64,000 nt of DNA, taken from contig NZ_JACHNZ010000015.1 of the NCBI RefSeq assembly GCF_014199685.1, forward strand, positions 1 to 64,000, read 5' to 3'. The position numbers and the translations under genes were made by a program. The notes under the pieces were generated by a model, which ran no database searches, was not told the origin of the DNA, and saw only the letters and a program-made list of their open reading frames with translations. Of the stretch, positions 17,101 to 26,621 are shown piece by piece (the stretch's first letter is position 1; each line of letters starts with the position of its first letter). Source of the DNA: Sphingosinicella soli. GTDB lineage: Bacteria; Pseudomonadota; Alphaproteobacteria; Sphingomonadales; Sphingomonadaceae.

Positions 17101-18771
17101 GTGACGAAAGCAAGCCTGCCTTGGGATCACGAGGTCGATCTGGTGATCGTCGGCAGCGGCGCGGGCGCCGTGACCGCGGCGTTGCGCGCGAGAAAATGGG
17201 GCAAGACGGCGCTGATCGTCGAAAAGGCCGAGTTCTTTGGAGGATCGACCGCACTATCGGGCGGCGTGACATGGATCCCCAATGCAGCCCCTCTATTGCG
17301 AGCTGGTGCGGATGACAGCATCGAAAAGGGCCGTGCCTATCTGGACGCCTGCGCGGGCCCCTACGCTGCTGGCACCACGCGTGAGCGCCGTGAAGCCTAT
17401 CTGAGCAAAGGCCCCGAAATGATCAGCTTCCTCGAATCCGAGGGAATGGAATTCGCCTATCTCGACGGCTTTTCGGACTATCATGAAGGTGAATATCCCG
17501 GTGGTCTGGCACGCGGACGATCTCTGGGCGGCAAGCTGTTCGCGTTGAACCGGCTCGGGGACTGGCTTCCCAAGATGCGCCGCGCCTCGGGCATACAGGA
17601 AATCCCGGCCACGGTTCCCGAAATCGGCCAGCTCGTGCTGAGCGGACGGACCTGGAAAAGCCGCATCACCTTCGTCAAGGTCGGCTGGCGCATGATCCAG
17701 CGCAAGCTCGGACGGCTGTTGGTGGCAGCCGGCGCGTCGTTGCAGGGTCGGCTTTTCCTGCTCGCCAAAAATGCTGGCCAGGAAATCTGGCTTGGTTCGC
17801 CGTTGACCGACTTGATCCGCGAGGATGGCAGGGTCGTCGGCGTGGTCGTGCGGCAGAATGGCCGCGACGTCCGTGTGCGAGCCCGCTACGGCGTGCTGCT
17901 CGACGCCGGAGGATTCGCCCGCAATCCCGACATGCGCGCGAATATGTCTCGTGTCCCGCACAGCCGATGGACCGTGGCGAACGAAGGCGACACCGGCGAA
18001 GTCATGCAGATGGCGACCGGTCTCGGCGCCGATACCGCTATGACGCAGGAAGCCTGGTGGATTCCCGCGTCTTTCCTGCCCGATGGATCGATTTCGTGGC
18101 ATAATCCTATCGATATGGGCAAACCCCATGCAATTGTCGTCGATCAGGGCGGCTCACGCTATGTCAACGAATCCACCTCCTATGTGACGGTCGGGCTTGC
18201 GATGTTCGAGCGCGACAAGACCGTCCCTGCCGTGCCGAGCTGGTTCATCGTCGAGAGCCGGCATCGCGATCGTTACCGGATGGGGATCGCGCCGGCGGGC
18301 AAGACCCCCGAAGACTGGATTACCAGCGGCTATATGAAGCGCGCCGACACGATCGACGATCTGGCCCGGCAGTGCGATATTCCGCCCGAGCAACTGCGCA
18401 AGACCGTCGACCGCTTCAACGGCTTTGCCGAGGCCGGGCACGATGCCGATTTCGGGAAGGGAGAGAGCGCCTATAACCGCGTCTGGGGAGATCCAACCAA
18501 TAAGCCGAACCCCAGCCTCGGCAAGATCGAGATCGGCCCGTTTTACGCGGTGAAGGTCTTCCCTGCCGATGTCGGAACCTGCGGCGGCCTGGTCGCAGAT
18601 GAATATGCCCGCGTTCTCGACAAGGCTGGCCAGCCGATCCCCGGGCTTTACGCCGCCGGTAACATCACCGCGTCGGTGATGGGCCCATCCTATCCTGGTG
18701 CCGGCGCGAGCATCGGGGCGTCGATGGTGTTTTCCTATATCGCGGCCGACCACGCGCTGAGAGGCAGCTAG
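17101..18771 (+). CDS. KstD-like FAD-dependent dehydrogenase (module A)
   Basis: The 556-residue flavoprotein is related to 3-ketosteroid delta1-dehydrogenases and flavocytochrome-c-type FAD proteins. An FAD-binding VDLVIVGSGAGA lies at residues 12-23, and FFGGSTALSGG follows. Near the C-terminus SYPGAGASIG has Tyr531 and Gly535, at the spacing of the catalytic Tyr/Gly pair in KstD. The start is GTG after a GGGAGGA site. It would desaturate a cyclic ketone next to the carbonyl. Whether the substrate is a steroid cannot be decided. The module B counterpart is at 40245-41924. Confidence 0.82.
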   Translation: MTKASLPWDHEVDLVIVGSGAGAVTAALRARKWGKTALIVEKAEFFGGSTALSGGVTWIPNAAPLLRAGADDSIEKGRAYLDACAGPYAAGTTRERREAYLSKGPEMISFLESEGMEFAYLDGFSDYHEGEYPGGLARGRSLGGKLFALNRLGDWLPKMRRASGIQEIPATVPEIGQLVLSGRTWKSRITFVKVGWRMIQRKLGRLLVAAGASLQGRLFLLAKNAGQEIWLGSPLTDLIREDGRVVGVVVRQNGRDVRVRARYGVLLDAGGFARNPDMRANMSRVPHSRWTVANEGDTGEVMQMATGLGADTAMTQEAWWIPASFLPDGSISWHNPIDMGKPHAIVVDQGGSRYVNESTSYVTVGLAMFERDKTVPAVPSWFIVESRHRDRYRMGIAPAGKTPEDWITSGYMKRADTIDDLARQCDIPPEQLRKTVDRFNGFAEAGHDADFGKGESAYNRVWGDPTNKPNPSLGKIEIGPFYAVKVFPADVGTCGGLVADEYARVLDKAGQPIPGLYAAGNITASVMGPSYPGAGASIGASMVFSYIAADHALRGS

Positions 18772-18798
18772 GCGGGCCGGGCGGAAAGGGACCACGAC

Positions 18799-19260
18799 AT
18801 GGACGACATGGCCCGGCTGGTCGCAGCGGAGCATATCAAAGAACTGAAGGCTCGCTATTTCCGGTTCGTCGACACAAAAGATTGGGCCGGATTGCGCGGC
18901 TTGTTTTGCGACCATGCGACGCTCCATTATACCGATTCCAATCCCGACACGGGTCCCCAGCCCGTCGATCAGGCCATGGTATTCATCGGCGAGACTCTGG
19001 CCGATGCGGCCACGATCCATCATGGCCACATGCCCGAGATCGAGATACTCACTTCGGACACCGCCAGAGCCATTTGGGCGATGGAGGACCGTGTCTTTTG
19101 GCCGGAGGGTTCGCGCAATCCCTACGGCTTGTATCAAATGCAGGGGTGGGGCCATTATCATGAAACCTATGAACGGCACGGCGAACAATGGCTGATCGCC
19201 ACACTCAAACTGACCAGATTACGGCGATTGATCGAGCTGCAACCCGCGCGCGCGCTCTGA
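18799..19260 (+). CDS. SnoaL-like (NTF2-fold) protein
   Basis: The 153-residue protein carries the SnoaL/NTF2-like pattern: EHIKELKARYFRFVDTKDW, GLFCDHATLHY, a HHGHMPEIEIL strand containing candidate acid-base histidines, and WAMEDRVFW. The fold is shared by dehydratases and ketosteroid isomerases. It lies 27 bases after the KstD-like gene in the same run, so a role in isomerising or hydrating the desaturated ring is plausible but unproven. Confidence 0.72.
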   Translation: MDDMARLVAAEHIKELKARYFRFVDTKDWAGLRGLFCDHATLHYTDSNPDTGPQPVDQAMVFIGETLADAATIHHGHMPEIEILTSDTARAIWAMEDRVFWPEGSRNPYGLYQMQGWGHYHETYERHGEQWLIATLKLTRLRRLIELQPARAL

Positions 19261-19275
19261 TAATTGGGAATTGAC

Positions 19276-20055
19276 ATGGCTGGACTATTCGATCTTTCGG
19301 GCCAAGTGGCGATCGTCACTGGCTCTTCGCGCGGCATCGGTCGCGCCATCGCGATCCGCCTTGCCGAACAAGGCGCGCGGGTTGCCGTCTCCTCGCGCAA
19401 GGCGGCCGCGTGTGACGCGGTGGTCGAGAAGATTAATGCTGCGCACCCTGGTCATGCCGTCGCCATTCCAGCCAGTATCTCCTCCAAGCCGGATCTCGAA
19501 CGGCTGGTCAGCGAGACGCGCGCGGCCTTTGGCCCGATCAGCATCTTGGTCTGCAACGCCGCCAGCAATATCCATTTCGGTTCGATGTCGGACATCAGCG
19601 ACGAGATGATCCGCAAGATTTTCGAGAACAACGTGATGGCCAATCACTGGCTCGCACAGATGGTGTTGCCCGAAATGATCGAACGCAGGGACGGTGCCAT
19701 CATCCTGGTCTCGTCGATCGGCGGCCTTCGCGGTTCGGAGGTGCTAGGCGCGTACAACGTCACCAAGGCGGCGGACATGCAGCTGGCGCGAAACCTGGCG
19801 GTCGAACATGGCCGCCACAACATCCGTACCAATTGCATCGCTCCGGGCCTTATCCGTACCGATTTCTCGAAGGCGCTGTGGGAAGATCCCGACAATCACG
19901 CGCGGGCCATGCAAGCCATGCCGATGAAACGGCTCGGCGAGGCGGACGATATCGCGGGCGCGGCGGTGTTCCTGGCATCGGCTGCGGGACGTTATGTGAA
20001 CGGCGAAACCATTGTCATCGACGGTGGCCTGACGATCTCCACCAATGGCATCTAG
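19276..20055 (+). CDS. SDR family oxidoreductase
   Basis: This 259-residue classical SDR has TGSSRGIG in the cofactor-binding region, NAAS in place of NNAG, the catalytic Tyr160 and Lys164 (YNVTK), and GETIVIDGG near the end. The ATG at 19276 is preferred to a TTG four codons upstream because the family starts with the short MAGLFDLSGQVAIVTG segment. The next gene begins directly after its stop codon, which indicates co-translation. Confidence 0.87.
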   Translation: MAGLFDLSGQVAIVTGSSRGIGRAIAIRLAEQGARVAVSSRKAAACDAVVEKINAAHPGHAVAIPASISSKPDLERLVSETRAAFGPISILVCNAASNIHFGSMSDISDEMIRKIFENNVMANHWLAQMVLPEMIERRDGAIILVSSIGGLRGSEVLGAYNVTKAADMQLARNLAVEHGRHNIRTNCIAPGLIRTDFSKALWEDPDNHARAMQAMPMKRLGEADDIAGAAVFLASAAGRYVNGETIVIDGGLTISTNGI

Positions 20056-20802
20056 ATGGACTATCTGACCGTTGATCAGGCGCGCGAGGCCGATGGCCTG
20101 CGGCTTGTTCTGACAGCGGGCGTGCCGGGGCCGTGGAGCGAATCCGCAAAGCAGATATTCGCTTATAAGCGCATTGCCTTTCTGCCGGTCGCGCAGCAGC
20201 TGTTCGGCGAGAATGCCGAGCTGCTGGACTGGGTAGGCGCCCGCAATGCGCCGGTCGCGATCTATCCCGGCGAGGTTCCGAAGACAGGTTGGCGCGAGAT
20301 ACTGGCGCTCGCCGAGCAGCTGGCTCCAGAGCCCGCGCTTTTGCCGGCCGATGCCAAGGCGTGCGCCGACGTGCTCGCGCTGTCCGAAGCGATCTGCGGC
20401 CACGACGGCTTCGGTTGGAACCGCCGGTTGACGTTGTTCGTGGCAAGCGGCGGCGGCGCCAATGATCTCCAGCGCTCATACGGACTGGAACCCGAGACCG
20501 CCGCGCAGGCTCCGGCCCGCACGGCAACGATATTGCGCCTACTGGCTGAAACGCTGCACCGCCAATATGCGGCGGGACGACGAGCGTTCGTCGGCGACGG
20601 CATTACCGCCTGTGATCTCTACTGGGCTTGCTTTTCGCTGATGGTGCGGCCGGTGCGCCGCGACTGGGCCGCAATTCCCGATTTCGTCCACGATCTTTAC
20701 GCCCAACTGCCGCCCGAGGTCGACGACGCCCTCGACGACCTGCTGATCGAGCATCGCGACCATGTTTTCGAAACATATGTGCGACTGCCGTTGGATTTCT
20801 GA
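20056..20802 (+). CDS. GST-like protein of unknown substrate
   Basis: The 248-residue protein looks like a divergent glutathione S-transferase-type fold. The N-terminal part GVPGPWSESAKQIFAYKRI fits a thioredoxin-like domain, and a helical C-terminal half ends with GDGITACDLYWACFSLMV, which resembles the conserved GST-C DIxxxD-type region. It starts immediately at the preceding SDR stop and lies 18 bases before a clearer GST. The two could work together, or this one could be a non-catalytic partner. The assignment is tentative. Confidence 0.5.
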   Translation: MDYLTVDQAREADGLRLVLTAGVPGPWSESAKQIFAYKRIAFLPVAQQLFGENAELLDWVGARNAPVAIYPGEVPKTGWREILALAEQLAPEPALLPADAKACADVLALSEAICGHDGFGWNRRLTLFVASGGGANDLQRSYGLEPETAAQAPARTATILRLLAETLHRQYAAGRRAFVGDGITACDLYWACFSLMVRPVRRDWAAIPDFVHDLYAQLPPEVDDALDDLLIEHRDHVFETYVRLPLDF

Positions 20803-20820
20803 CGTCGATTGGAGACGCGC

Positions 20821-21486
20821 GTGATCGACCTCTACTACTTTCCCAGTCCGAACACCTGGAAGGTGTCGATCATGCTCGAGGAATGCGGGCTACCCTATCG
20901 CATCGTCCCGATCGACACGCTGGCCGGCGACCAGTTCAAAGCCGAATTCCTCAGGATAAGTCCGAACAACAAGGTGCCCGCCATCATCGATCATGACGGC
21001 GACAGCGGCGAGGTGAGTCTGTTCGAATCCGGGGCGATCCTGCTCTATCTCGCCGAAAAGACCGGCAAGCTGCTTCCCCCCGCGGGATCTGCACGCGCTC
21101 GCGCGCTCGAATGGCTTTTCTGGCAGATCGGCGGGCTTGGACCGATGGCGGGACAGACCCATTATTTTCGCAGAAACGCGCCCGAGAATATACAGGCCGT
21201 AGAGCGTTTCACTAGCGAAACGACCCGCCTTTACCGCGTGATGGACAGCCGTCTCGATGGCCGTGACTATCTGGCGGACACATACAGCATCGCCGACATC
21301 GCCTGCTGGGGATGGGTCTGGTTCTACGACATGCATGCGCAGGACCTCTCGGCTCATCCGAACGTCGCCCGCTGGTACGCGAGTGTCGGCGACCGACCGG
21401 CGGTAATCGCTGGACGCAAGGCGGGTCTGGATCTCGTCCCCGCCGAGCATCGCGGCATATTAGAAAGGGACGACCATGGCCACTGA
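20821..21486 (+). CDS. Glutathione S-transferase (YfcG/Nu-like)
   Basis: The 221-residue GST starts at GTG 20821, six bases after GGAG. The N-terminal thioredoxin-like domain reads YYFPSPNTWKVSIMLEECGLPY, with the SPN-x-K pattern of bacterial Nu-class GSTs, and ESGAILLYLAEKTG binds the glutathione gamma-glutamyl group. The helical domain has DTYSIADIACWGW. It may catalyse a glutathione-dependent addition, ether cleavage or isomerisation of a pathway intermediate. It resembles the protein at 57640-58389 and overlaps the following OYE gene by 11 bases. Confidence 0.85.
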   Translation: MIDLYYFPSPNTWKVSIMLEECGLPYRIVPIDTLAGDQFKAEFLRISPNNKVPAIIDHDGDSGEVSLFESGAILLYLAEKTGKLLPPAGSARARALEWLFWQIGGLGPMAGQTHYFRRNAPENIQAVERFTSETTRLYRVMDSRLDGRDYLADTYSIADIACWGWVWFYDMHAQDLSAHPNVARWYASVGDRPAVIAGRKAGLDLVPAEHRGILERDDHGH

Positions 21487-22588
21487 CCAGCGGCATCTCT
21501 TCACACCGATCAGCCTGGGACGGCTGACCCTTCCCAACCGGATCGTTATGGCGCCGATGACCCGGGCGCGCGCTTCTCAGCCCGGCGACGTGCCGACGTC
21601 GGTGATGGCCACGCATTATGCGCAGCGCGCCGGCGCGGGGCTCATCGTCACCGAGGCGAGCCAGATATCGCCCGAGGGCAAGGGCTACACTGGCACGCCG
21701 GGAATCTACAGCGCCGCCCAGCGTGAAGGCTGGATACTGACGACCGACGCAGTTCATGCCGCAGGAGGGCACATCTTCCTGCAGATATGGCATGTCGGGC
21801 GCGTCTCGCACGTCTCGCTCCAGCCCGACGGCCAGCCGCCGGTATCGGCGTCGGCCATCGCCGCGCAGGATACCAGTGTTTATATCGTCGACGAGCAGGG
21901 CGTCGCCGGCTTCGTGCTGTGCAGCGCGCCCCGCATGCTCGGCCTTGCTGAGATCGCGCGCGTCGTCGCCGACTATCGCCGGGCCGCGGCGCTGGCGATC
22001 GAAGCTGGCTTCGACGGCGTCGAGATACACGCCGCGAACGGCTATCTTATCGAGCAGTTTCTACGCAGCAACTCCAACCATCGCGACGATGACTATGGCG
22101 GCTCGCCCGAACGGCGCGTGCGCTTTCTCGACGAGGTAGCCTCGGCCGTGGCGTCCGAGATAGGCGCCGATCGGGTTGGCGTGCGACTGTCGCCGTTTAT
22201 CACCTTCAAGGACATGGACGATCCCGAAATATTGGGCACGATCGGGCTGGCGCTCGATCGCCTCGATGCGATCGGCATCGCTTATGTCCATCTCGGCGAA
22301 GCCGACTGGGACGATGCGCCCACGATCCCGGACTCCGCGCGCATCGACTATCGCCGGCGCTTCCGCAACCGGCTGATCGTCGCGGGCCGCTATACCGTCG
22401 ACAGCGCCGAGGCCGTGGTCGCCAACGGTCATGCCGATCTGGTCGCTTTCGGACGGCCATTCATCGCCAATCCCGATCTGCCGCACCGGCTGTCGATCGG
22501 CGCTCCGCTGGCCGAATATGAGATGGCCACGCTCTTCGGCGGCGATGAACGCGGCTATGTCGACTATCCAGCGCTCGACGCCAGCTGA
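21476..22588 (+). CDS. Old yellow enzyme family NADH:flavin oxidoreductase
   Basis: The 370-residue TIM-barrel flavoprotein begins LFTPISLGRLTLPNRIVMAPMTRARA and has the active-site pair His185/Asn188 in EIHAANGYLIEQFL. NHRDDDYGGSPERR and VAFGRPFIANPDL complete the NemA/OYE pattern. Such enzymes reduce activated C=C bonds of enones using NAD(P)H and FMN. It sits between a GST and an F420-type oxidoreductase in the long plus-strand operon. A second OYE, less similar, is at 37620-38789. Confidence 0.9.
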   Translation: MATDQRHLFTPISLGRLTLPNRIVMAPMTRARASQPGDVPTSVMATHYAQRAGAGLIVTEASQISPEGKGYTGTPGIYSAAQREGWILTTDAVHAAGGHIFLQIWHVGRVSHVSLQPDGQPPVSASAIAAQDTSVYIVDEQGVAGFVLCSAPRMLGLAEIARVVADYRRAAALAIEAGFDGVEIHAANGYLIEQFLRSNSNHRDDDYGGSPERRVRFLDEVASAVASEIGADRVGVRLSPFITFKDMDDPEILGTIGLALDRLDAIGIAYVHLGEADWDDAPTIPDSARIDYRRRFRNRLIVAGRYTVDSAEAVVANGHADLVAFGRPFIANPDLPHRLSIGAPLAEYEMATLFGGDERGYVDYPALDAS

Positions 22589-22681
22589 GCCCTTCACATC
22601 GGTTATCGGCCGCCACCTTTTATTATATTGGTTGCGCAGCCGGTGTTTCCCTATCCTGCACCAGAAAGAGGGGAGAGAGAT

Positions 22682-23590
22682 TTGCGGCTTCTGATCAATC
22701 CGTTCCGGACGGAGGCATGGTATGGCGAAAAGCTGCTACCGGTCCTTGACCTCATCCAGATCGCCGATCGCAAGGGTATCTATGGCGTGGACCTGCCCGA
22801 GCATGTTGTGATGGGCACCCGCGACCTCGACGATTATCCCTATGCGCCAAGCGCCAAGGCGCGCGATGCGATGTTCACCGCCCGCACCGATTTTCCCGAA
22901 CCGATCGTGCTGCTGTCGGTGATCGGCGCGATGACGAAAAATCTGCGCCTGTCGACAGGCGTGCTGCTCGCCGCGCTGCGGCCCGCGGCGCTCCTCGCCA
23001 AGCAACTGGCGACGCTCGACGTACTCACCAACGGTCGTGTCGAGATGTCGATCGGCACCGGCTGGCAGAAGATCGAATATGATGCCGAGGGCATACCCTG
23101 GGAAGGCCGCTTCGGCCGCCTGTTCGAAACCGCTGAGGCCTGCCGCGTGCTGTGGACCCAGGCGCCCGCGAGTTTCCAGGGCAAGCATGTCGCCTTCGAC
23201 GACATCTATTGCATGCCCTTTCCGGTCCAGCCCGGCGGGCCGCCGCTGATGTTCGGCCTCGCCCCGTCGGATCTCAACATTGAGCGCATGGCGAAATGGG
23301 CCGATGGCTGGACGCCGCTGGGCATGCCGCCGGCGGCCGTCGGCCAGGCGCTCGACCGCATCAAGCGCCGCATGGAGGAGCTCGGTCGGGATCCGACCAA
23401 ATTCCGCCTGCGCCTCAACCCCGATCCGGTGATCCGCGACGGCAGACTCGACGTCGACGCGACCCTCGCCGGCATTCCGGACCTGGCCAAGATCGGCTGC
23501 ACCGACGTGTCGGTGTTCATCTCGGCCTTCTGCAGCGGGCCCGACGATTTCGAGCCTTTCCTCGACAAATATCTCGCTTATGGCGAGTAG
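22682..23590 (+). CDS. LLM-class F420-dependent oxidoreductase
   Basis: The 302-residue protein is a luciferase-like TIM barrel of the type found in F420-dependent families such as Rv2161c. It shows LSTGVLLAALRPAALLAKQ, LDVLTNGRVEMSIGTGWQKIEYDAEGI, and GGPPLMFGL. The start is probably the TTG at 22682 after an AGGGGAG site; a TTG 18 codons upstream lacks one. It is the only clear F420-family consumer in the window, between the two F420 biosynthesis loci, and is probably the reason the cofactor genes are carried. FMN use cannot be excluded. Confidence 0.85.
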   Translation: MRLLINPFRTEAWYGEKLLPVLDLIQIADRKGIYGVDLPEHVVMGTRDLDDYPYAPSAKARDAMFTARTDFPEPIVLLSVIGAMTKNLRLSTGVLLAALRPAALLAKQLATLDVLTNGRVEMSIGTGWQKIEYDAEGIPWEGRFGRLFETAEACRVLWTQAPASFQGKHVAFDDIYCMPFPVQPGGPPLMFGLAPSDLNIERMAKWADGWTPLGMPPAAVGQALDRIKRRMEELGRDPTKFRLRLNPDPVIRDGRLDVDATLAGIPDLAKIGCTDVSVFISAFCSGPDDFEPFLDKYLAYGE

Positions 23591-23621
23591 CCCGAGGGCT
23601 GAGCTAAGGGGAGCAAACGTC

Positions 23622-24521
23622 GTGGGCTTTCTCGACGAACGCTGCGCGCTGGCCGGCAGGATCGCGGTCGTGATCGGCGGCGGGGCCGGCATCGGCGAGG
23701 CGGTCAGTCTCGCGCTGGCGTCAGCGGGAGTCGAGCTGGCGATCTGCGACCGGGACGCTGAGGCGGTCGCCGCGACCGCCGTCAAGGCGCGGGCACTAGG
23801 CGGTCGCGTCCATCATGCCACCGCCGACGTACTCGATCCGGCGTCGATCGAGGCCTTCTACGTCGAGGTCGAAGCTGCGTTCGACCATGTCGATATCCTC
23901 GTCAATCTCGCCGGGGGGACGACGCGCCGCCCCTTCATGGATACGCGCCCCGACCATTGGGAGCATGATATCCAGCGCAATTATCGCTATGTGCTGCAAT
24001 CGTGCCAGCGCGCCGTGCCGCTGATCCGCAAGAGTGGGCGCGGCGGCAGCATCATTAACTTCACGACGATCGAGGCGCATCGCGGCGCCGGCACCTTCGC
24101 GGTCTATGCCGGCGCCAAGGCCGGGCTCGAGAATTTCTCCCGCGCCCTGGCGGTCGAGCTCGGCCCCGAAAGGATCCGGGTCAACACCATCGCGCCAGAC
24201 CAGACCCCCAGCATGGGCAATTGGAACGCCATGCGCGAAATGGGGCTGGATGCGATCGAGTCGCTTCCACCGGGCTATTTCGAGGCAGCGTGAAAAATGT
24301 ATATACCAATGGGCGCACCGCCGCCCCCCGAGGAGCTCGGCAATGCGGTACTCTTTCTTGCCGGCGATCTCGCGGCCTTCGTGACAGGCACGACCCTGCA
24401 CGTCGACGGCGGTTGTCACGCGTCGATGGGCTTCAACAACTGGCCTTATGGCGATAGCTGGGTTCCCGTCCCGATCGGCGGCACCCTACCGCGCATGTTC
24501 GGCGAGATGATCGAGAAGTGA
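23622..24521 (+). pseudogene. SDR interrupted by in-frame TGA
   Basis: A continuous reading frame for an SDR carries GGGAGIG, NLAGG, and the active-site Tyr162/Lys166 (YAGAK). It is broken by TGA at 24291-24293 (codon 224). Three bases later an ATG (24297) resumes the same frame with PPPEELGNAVLFLAGDLAAF and TGTTLHVDGG, which is exactly the missing C-terminal part. It is either a nonsense pseudogene or a stop-restart pair making two fragments. The start is GTG 23622 after AAGGGGAG; an ATG at 23580 also reads in frame. Confidence 0.82.
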
Positions 24522-25555
24522 CGGTGGAACAGGTTTCCGAGCATCAGGAAGAGATTCTCGACCCCGCTCTCGAAATCTGCGACCCCCACCATCATCTCTG
24601 GCATCTCGACGAGCATGGCAGTTCGGAGCTGCTGCGGTCGATCAAGGTGCGCCGCTATCTGTTGCCCGAACTGCTCGAAGATCTGGAGGCCGGCCACAAT
24701 ATCGTCAGCACGGTCTTCCTGGACGCCCGCGCTTTCTATCGGGCCTCGGGCACGGCGGCGCTGGCGCCGGTTGGCGAAACCGAGGTCGTCAACGGCGTGG
24801 CGGCCATGGCTGCCAGCGGTCGCTATGGCGACCGGCGAATCTGCGCCGGCATCGTCGGGCGCGCCTATCTCGCCGATGGCGACGCCGTGACGGAAACGCT
24901 GGCCGCGCATGTCGCGGCCGGCGGCGGTCGCTTCCGGGGTATCCGCCTGAGCGCTTCGCTCGATCCGACCGGTTCCGTGCCCAGGCTGGCGGTCGAGCCG
25001 CCCGAGCATCTTTACACCTTGCCGGCCTTCCAGCGGGGTTTCGCCCGCCTGCGCGAGTTCGACCTGTCGTTCGACGCTTGGCTCTATCATCCGCAGATAC
25101 CCGACCTGATCGCGCTCGCCCGCAACTTCCCGGACCAGCCGATCGTCCTCGACCATGTTGGCACGCCGATCGGCCTCGGTACCTATGCTGGCAAGCGCGC
25201 CGAGGTGTTCGAGATATGGCGGCAGTCGATCCGCGAGCTCGCGACCTGCCCCAATGTCTCGATCAAGCTGGGCGGGCTCGGCATGAGCATCTTCGGCTTC
25301 GAATATGGCGATGCGCCACTGTCGTCCGAAATCCTGGCCGACGCCTGGCGGCCCTATATCGAAACCGCGATCGAGGCGTTCGGCGTCGAGCGCAGCATGT
25401 TCGAGAGCAATTATCCGGTCGATAGCTTCACCTGCAGCTACCCGATGCTCTGGAACGCCCTCAAGCGCATAGCCGGGGGCGCCTCCGCCGACGAGAAGAG
25501 CTGGCTGTTTCGTCGCACCGCGGAGCGCTTCTACCGGATCGAGCCGGCCAGCTGA
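24518..25555 (+). CDS. Amidohydrolase-family metal-dependent hydrolase
   Basis: The 345-residue protein belongs to the amidohydrolase-2 family (lactonases, decarboxylases). CDPHHHLWH gives the metal-binding HxH at its N-terminus, VLDHVGTP provides a barrel His, and ESNYPVDS carries the C-terminal acidic residue in the position typical of sugar-lactone and pyrone hydrolases. The GTG start overlaps the broken SDR by four bases (GTGA). It ends the long plus-strand operon. It probably hydrolyses a lactone or cleaves a C-C bond; the substrate is unknown. Confidence 0.83.
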   Translation: MTVEQVSEHQEEILDPALEICDPHHHLWHLDEHGSSELLRSIKVRRYLLPELLEDLEAGHNIVSTVFLDARAFYRASGTAALAPVGETEVVNGVAAMAASGRYGDRRICAGIVGRAYLADGDAVTETLAAHVAAGGGRFRGIRLSASLDPTGSVPRLAVEPPEHLYTLPAFQRGFARLREFDLSFDAWLYHPQIPDLIALARNFPDQPIVLDHVGTPIGLGTYAGKRAEVFEIWRQSIRELATCPNVSIKLGGLGMSIFGFEYGDAPLSSEILADAWRPYIETAIEAFGVERSMFESNYPVDSFTCSYPMLWNALKRIAGGASADEKSWLFRRTAERFYRIEPAS

Positions 25556-25583
25556 GCGCCCCGCGCGCGGCGACGCGGCTCAG
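25552..25583. terminator. Possible bidirectional terminator
   Basis: CTGAGC and GCTCAG flank a GC-rich CCGCGCGCGG palindrome between two convergent genes and include both stop-codon regions. The pairing is imperfect and no T-run is present, so this is a weak candidate. Confidence 0.3.
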
Positions 25584-26590
25584 ATCGTGATGCAGATCTT
25601 GCCGAAATGGCGGCCCGTTTCCTGATAGCGGAACGCATCGGCCAGCTCCTCGAGCGGGAAGCTGCGATCGATGACGGGCAGGATGCCGGTCGCCTCAACG
25701 GCCTGAATAAGTTCGAGCTGGTGCGCGCGGCTGCCGACGGTCAGGCCGACCAGGCGGATCTGCTTGCGCATGATCAGCGCGGTCGGCACCGCACCCTCGC
25801 GCCCGGTGAGCGCGCCGATCAGGGCGATGTGCCCGCCGTTGCGCGCGGCGACGATCGATTGGCTCAAGGTGCCGACGCCGCCCACCTCGACGACGTGATC
25901 GACACCGCCTTTCCCGGTCAGCGCTGCAGCGGTCGTGCCCCATTCGGGGGTTGTGCGATAGTTGATCAGATGGTCTGCCCCGAGCGCTTTCAGCCGGGCG
26001 AGCTTCTCGTCGGACGACGAGGTGGCGATCACCGTCGCACCGCCGGCTTTGGCCAGTTGCAACGCGAAGATCGACACGCCGCCCGTGCCCTGCACCAGCA
26101 CCGTCTCGCCAGCCTTCATCCGGTCATTGACCATGAGCGCGCGCCAGGCGGTGACGCCAGCGCAGGGCAGGGTCGCGGACTGCACGAAATCATAGCCGGC
26201 GGGCATGCGGGTGAGGGCGCATGCCGGCATCAGCACATGACGCGCCGCGAAACCGTCGCAGCCATCGCCGGGGACCGGCCGGAAGCCGCCGTCCAGCAGC
26301 GTGCCGTCCTGCCAGTTGGTGAAGAAGGTCCCCAGCACATGATCGCCGACCGCGAATTCGTCTACCGCGCTGCCGACTGCCACGACCTCGCCGGCGCCGT
26401 CAGACATCGGGATGCGGCCGTCCTCGCTGCGCAGGCCGCCAGTGACGACCAGATAGTCGTGATGGTTGAGCGAACTGGCCCGCACCCGTATCAGCACGTC
26501 GCGCGGGCCCGGCTCCGGAACCTCGAAGGTGGCGAGACGGAGGCTGTCGAGCGTGGCCGGGTTCTTGATCCGAATGGCATCGGTTTTCAT
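25580..26590 (-). CDS. MDR zinc-independent alcohol dehydrogenase/quinone reductase
   Basis: This medium-chain dehydrogenase/reductase of 336 residues starts at MKTDAIRIKNPATLDS (ATG 26590). It has the GroES-like N-terminal domain with SSLNHHDY and DGAGEVVAVG, then a Rossmann domain with GTGGVSIFALQLAKAGGATVIAT. The structural-zinc cysteine cluster is not apparent. It probably reduces or oxidises an enone, aldehyde or alcohol with NADP(H). It is downstream of another MDR gene on the same strand (31-base gap) and convergent with the amidohydrolase. Confidence 0.85.
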   Translation of the reverse strand: MKTDAIRIKNPATLDSLRLATFEVPEPGPRDVLIRVRASSLNHHDYLVVTGGLRSEDGRIPMSDGAGEVVAVGSAVDEFAVGDHVLGTFFTNWQDGTLLDGGFRPVPGDGCDGFAARHVLMPACALTRMPAGYDFVQSATLPCAGVTAWRALMVNDRMKAGETVLVQGTGGVSIFALQLAKAGGATVIATSSSDEKLARLKALGADHLINYRTTPEWGTTAAALTGKGGVDHVVEVGGVGTLSQSIVAARNGGHIALIGALTGREGAVPTALIMRKQIRLVGLTVGSRAHQLELIQAVEATGILPVIDRSFPLEELADAFRYQETGRHFGKICITI

Positions 26591-26621
26591 GTGCAGGCGT
26601 TCTTGACAGGACCGCAACCGG

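Noticed and set aside
24291-24293. TGA as selenocysteine codon
   Set aside because: SDRs have no selenocysteine at this place, no SECIS-like hairpin was apparent, and no selenocysteine machinery is in the window.
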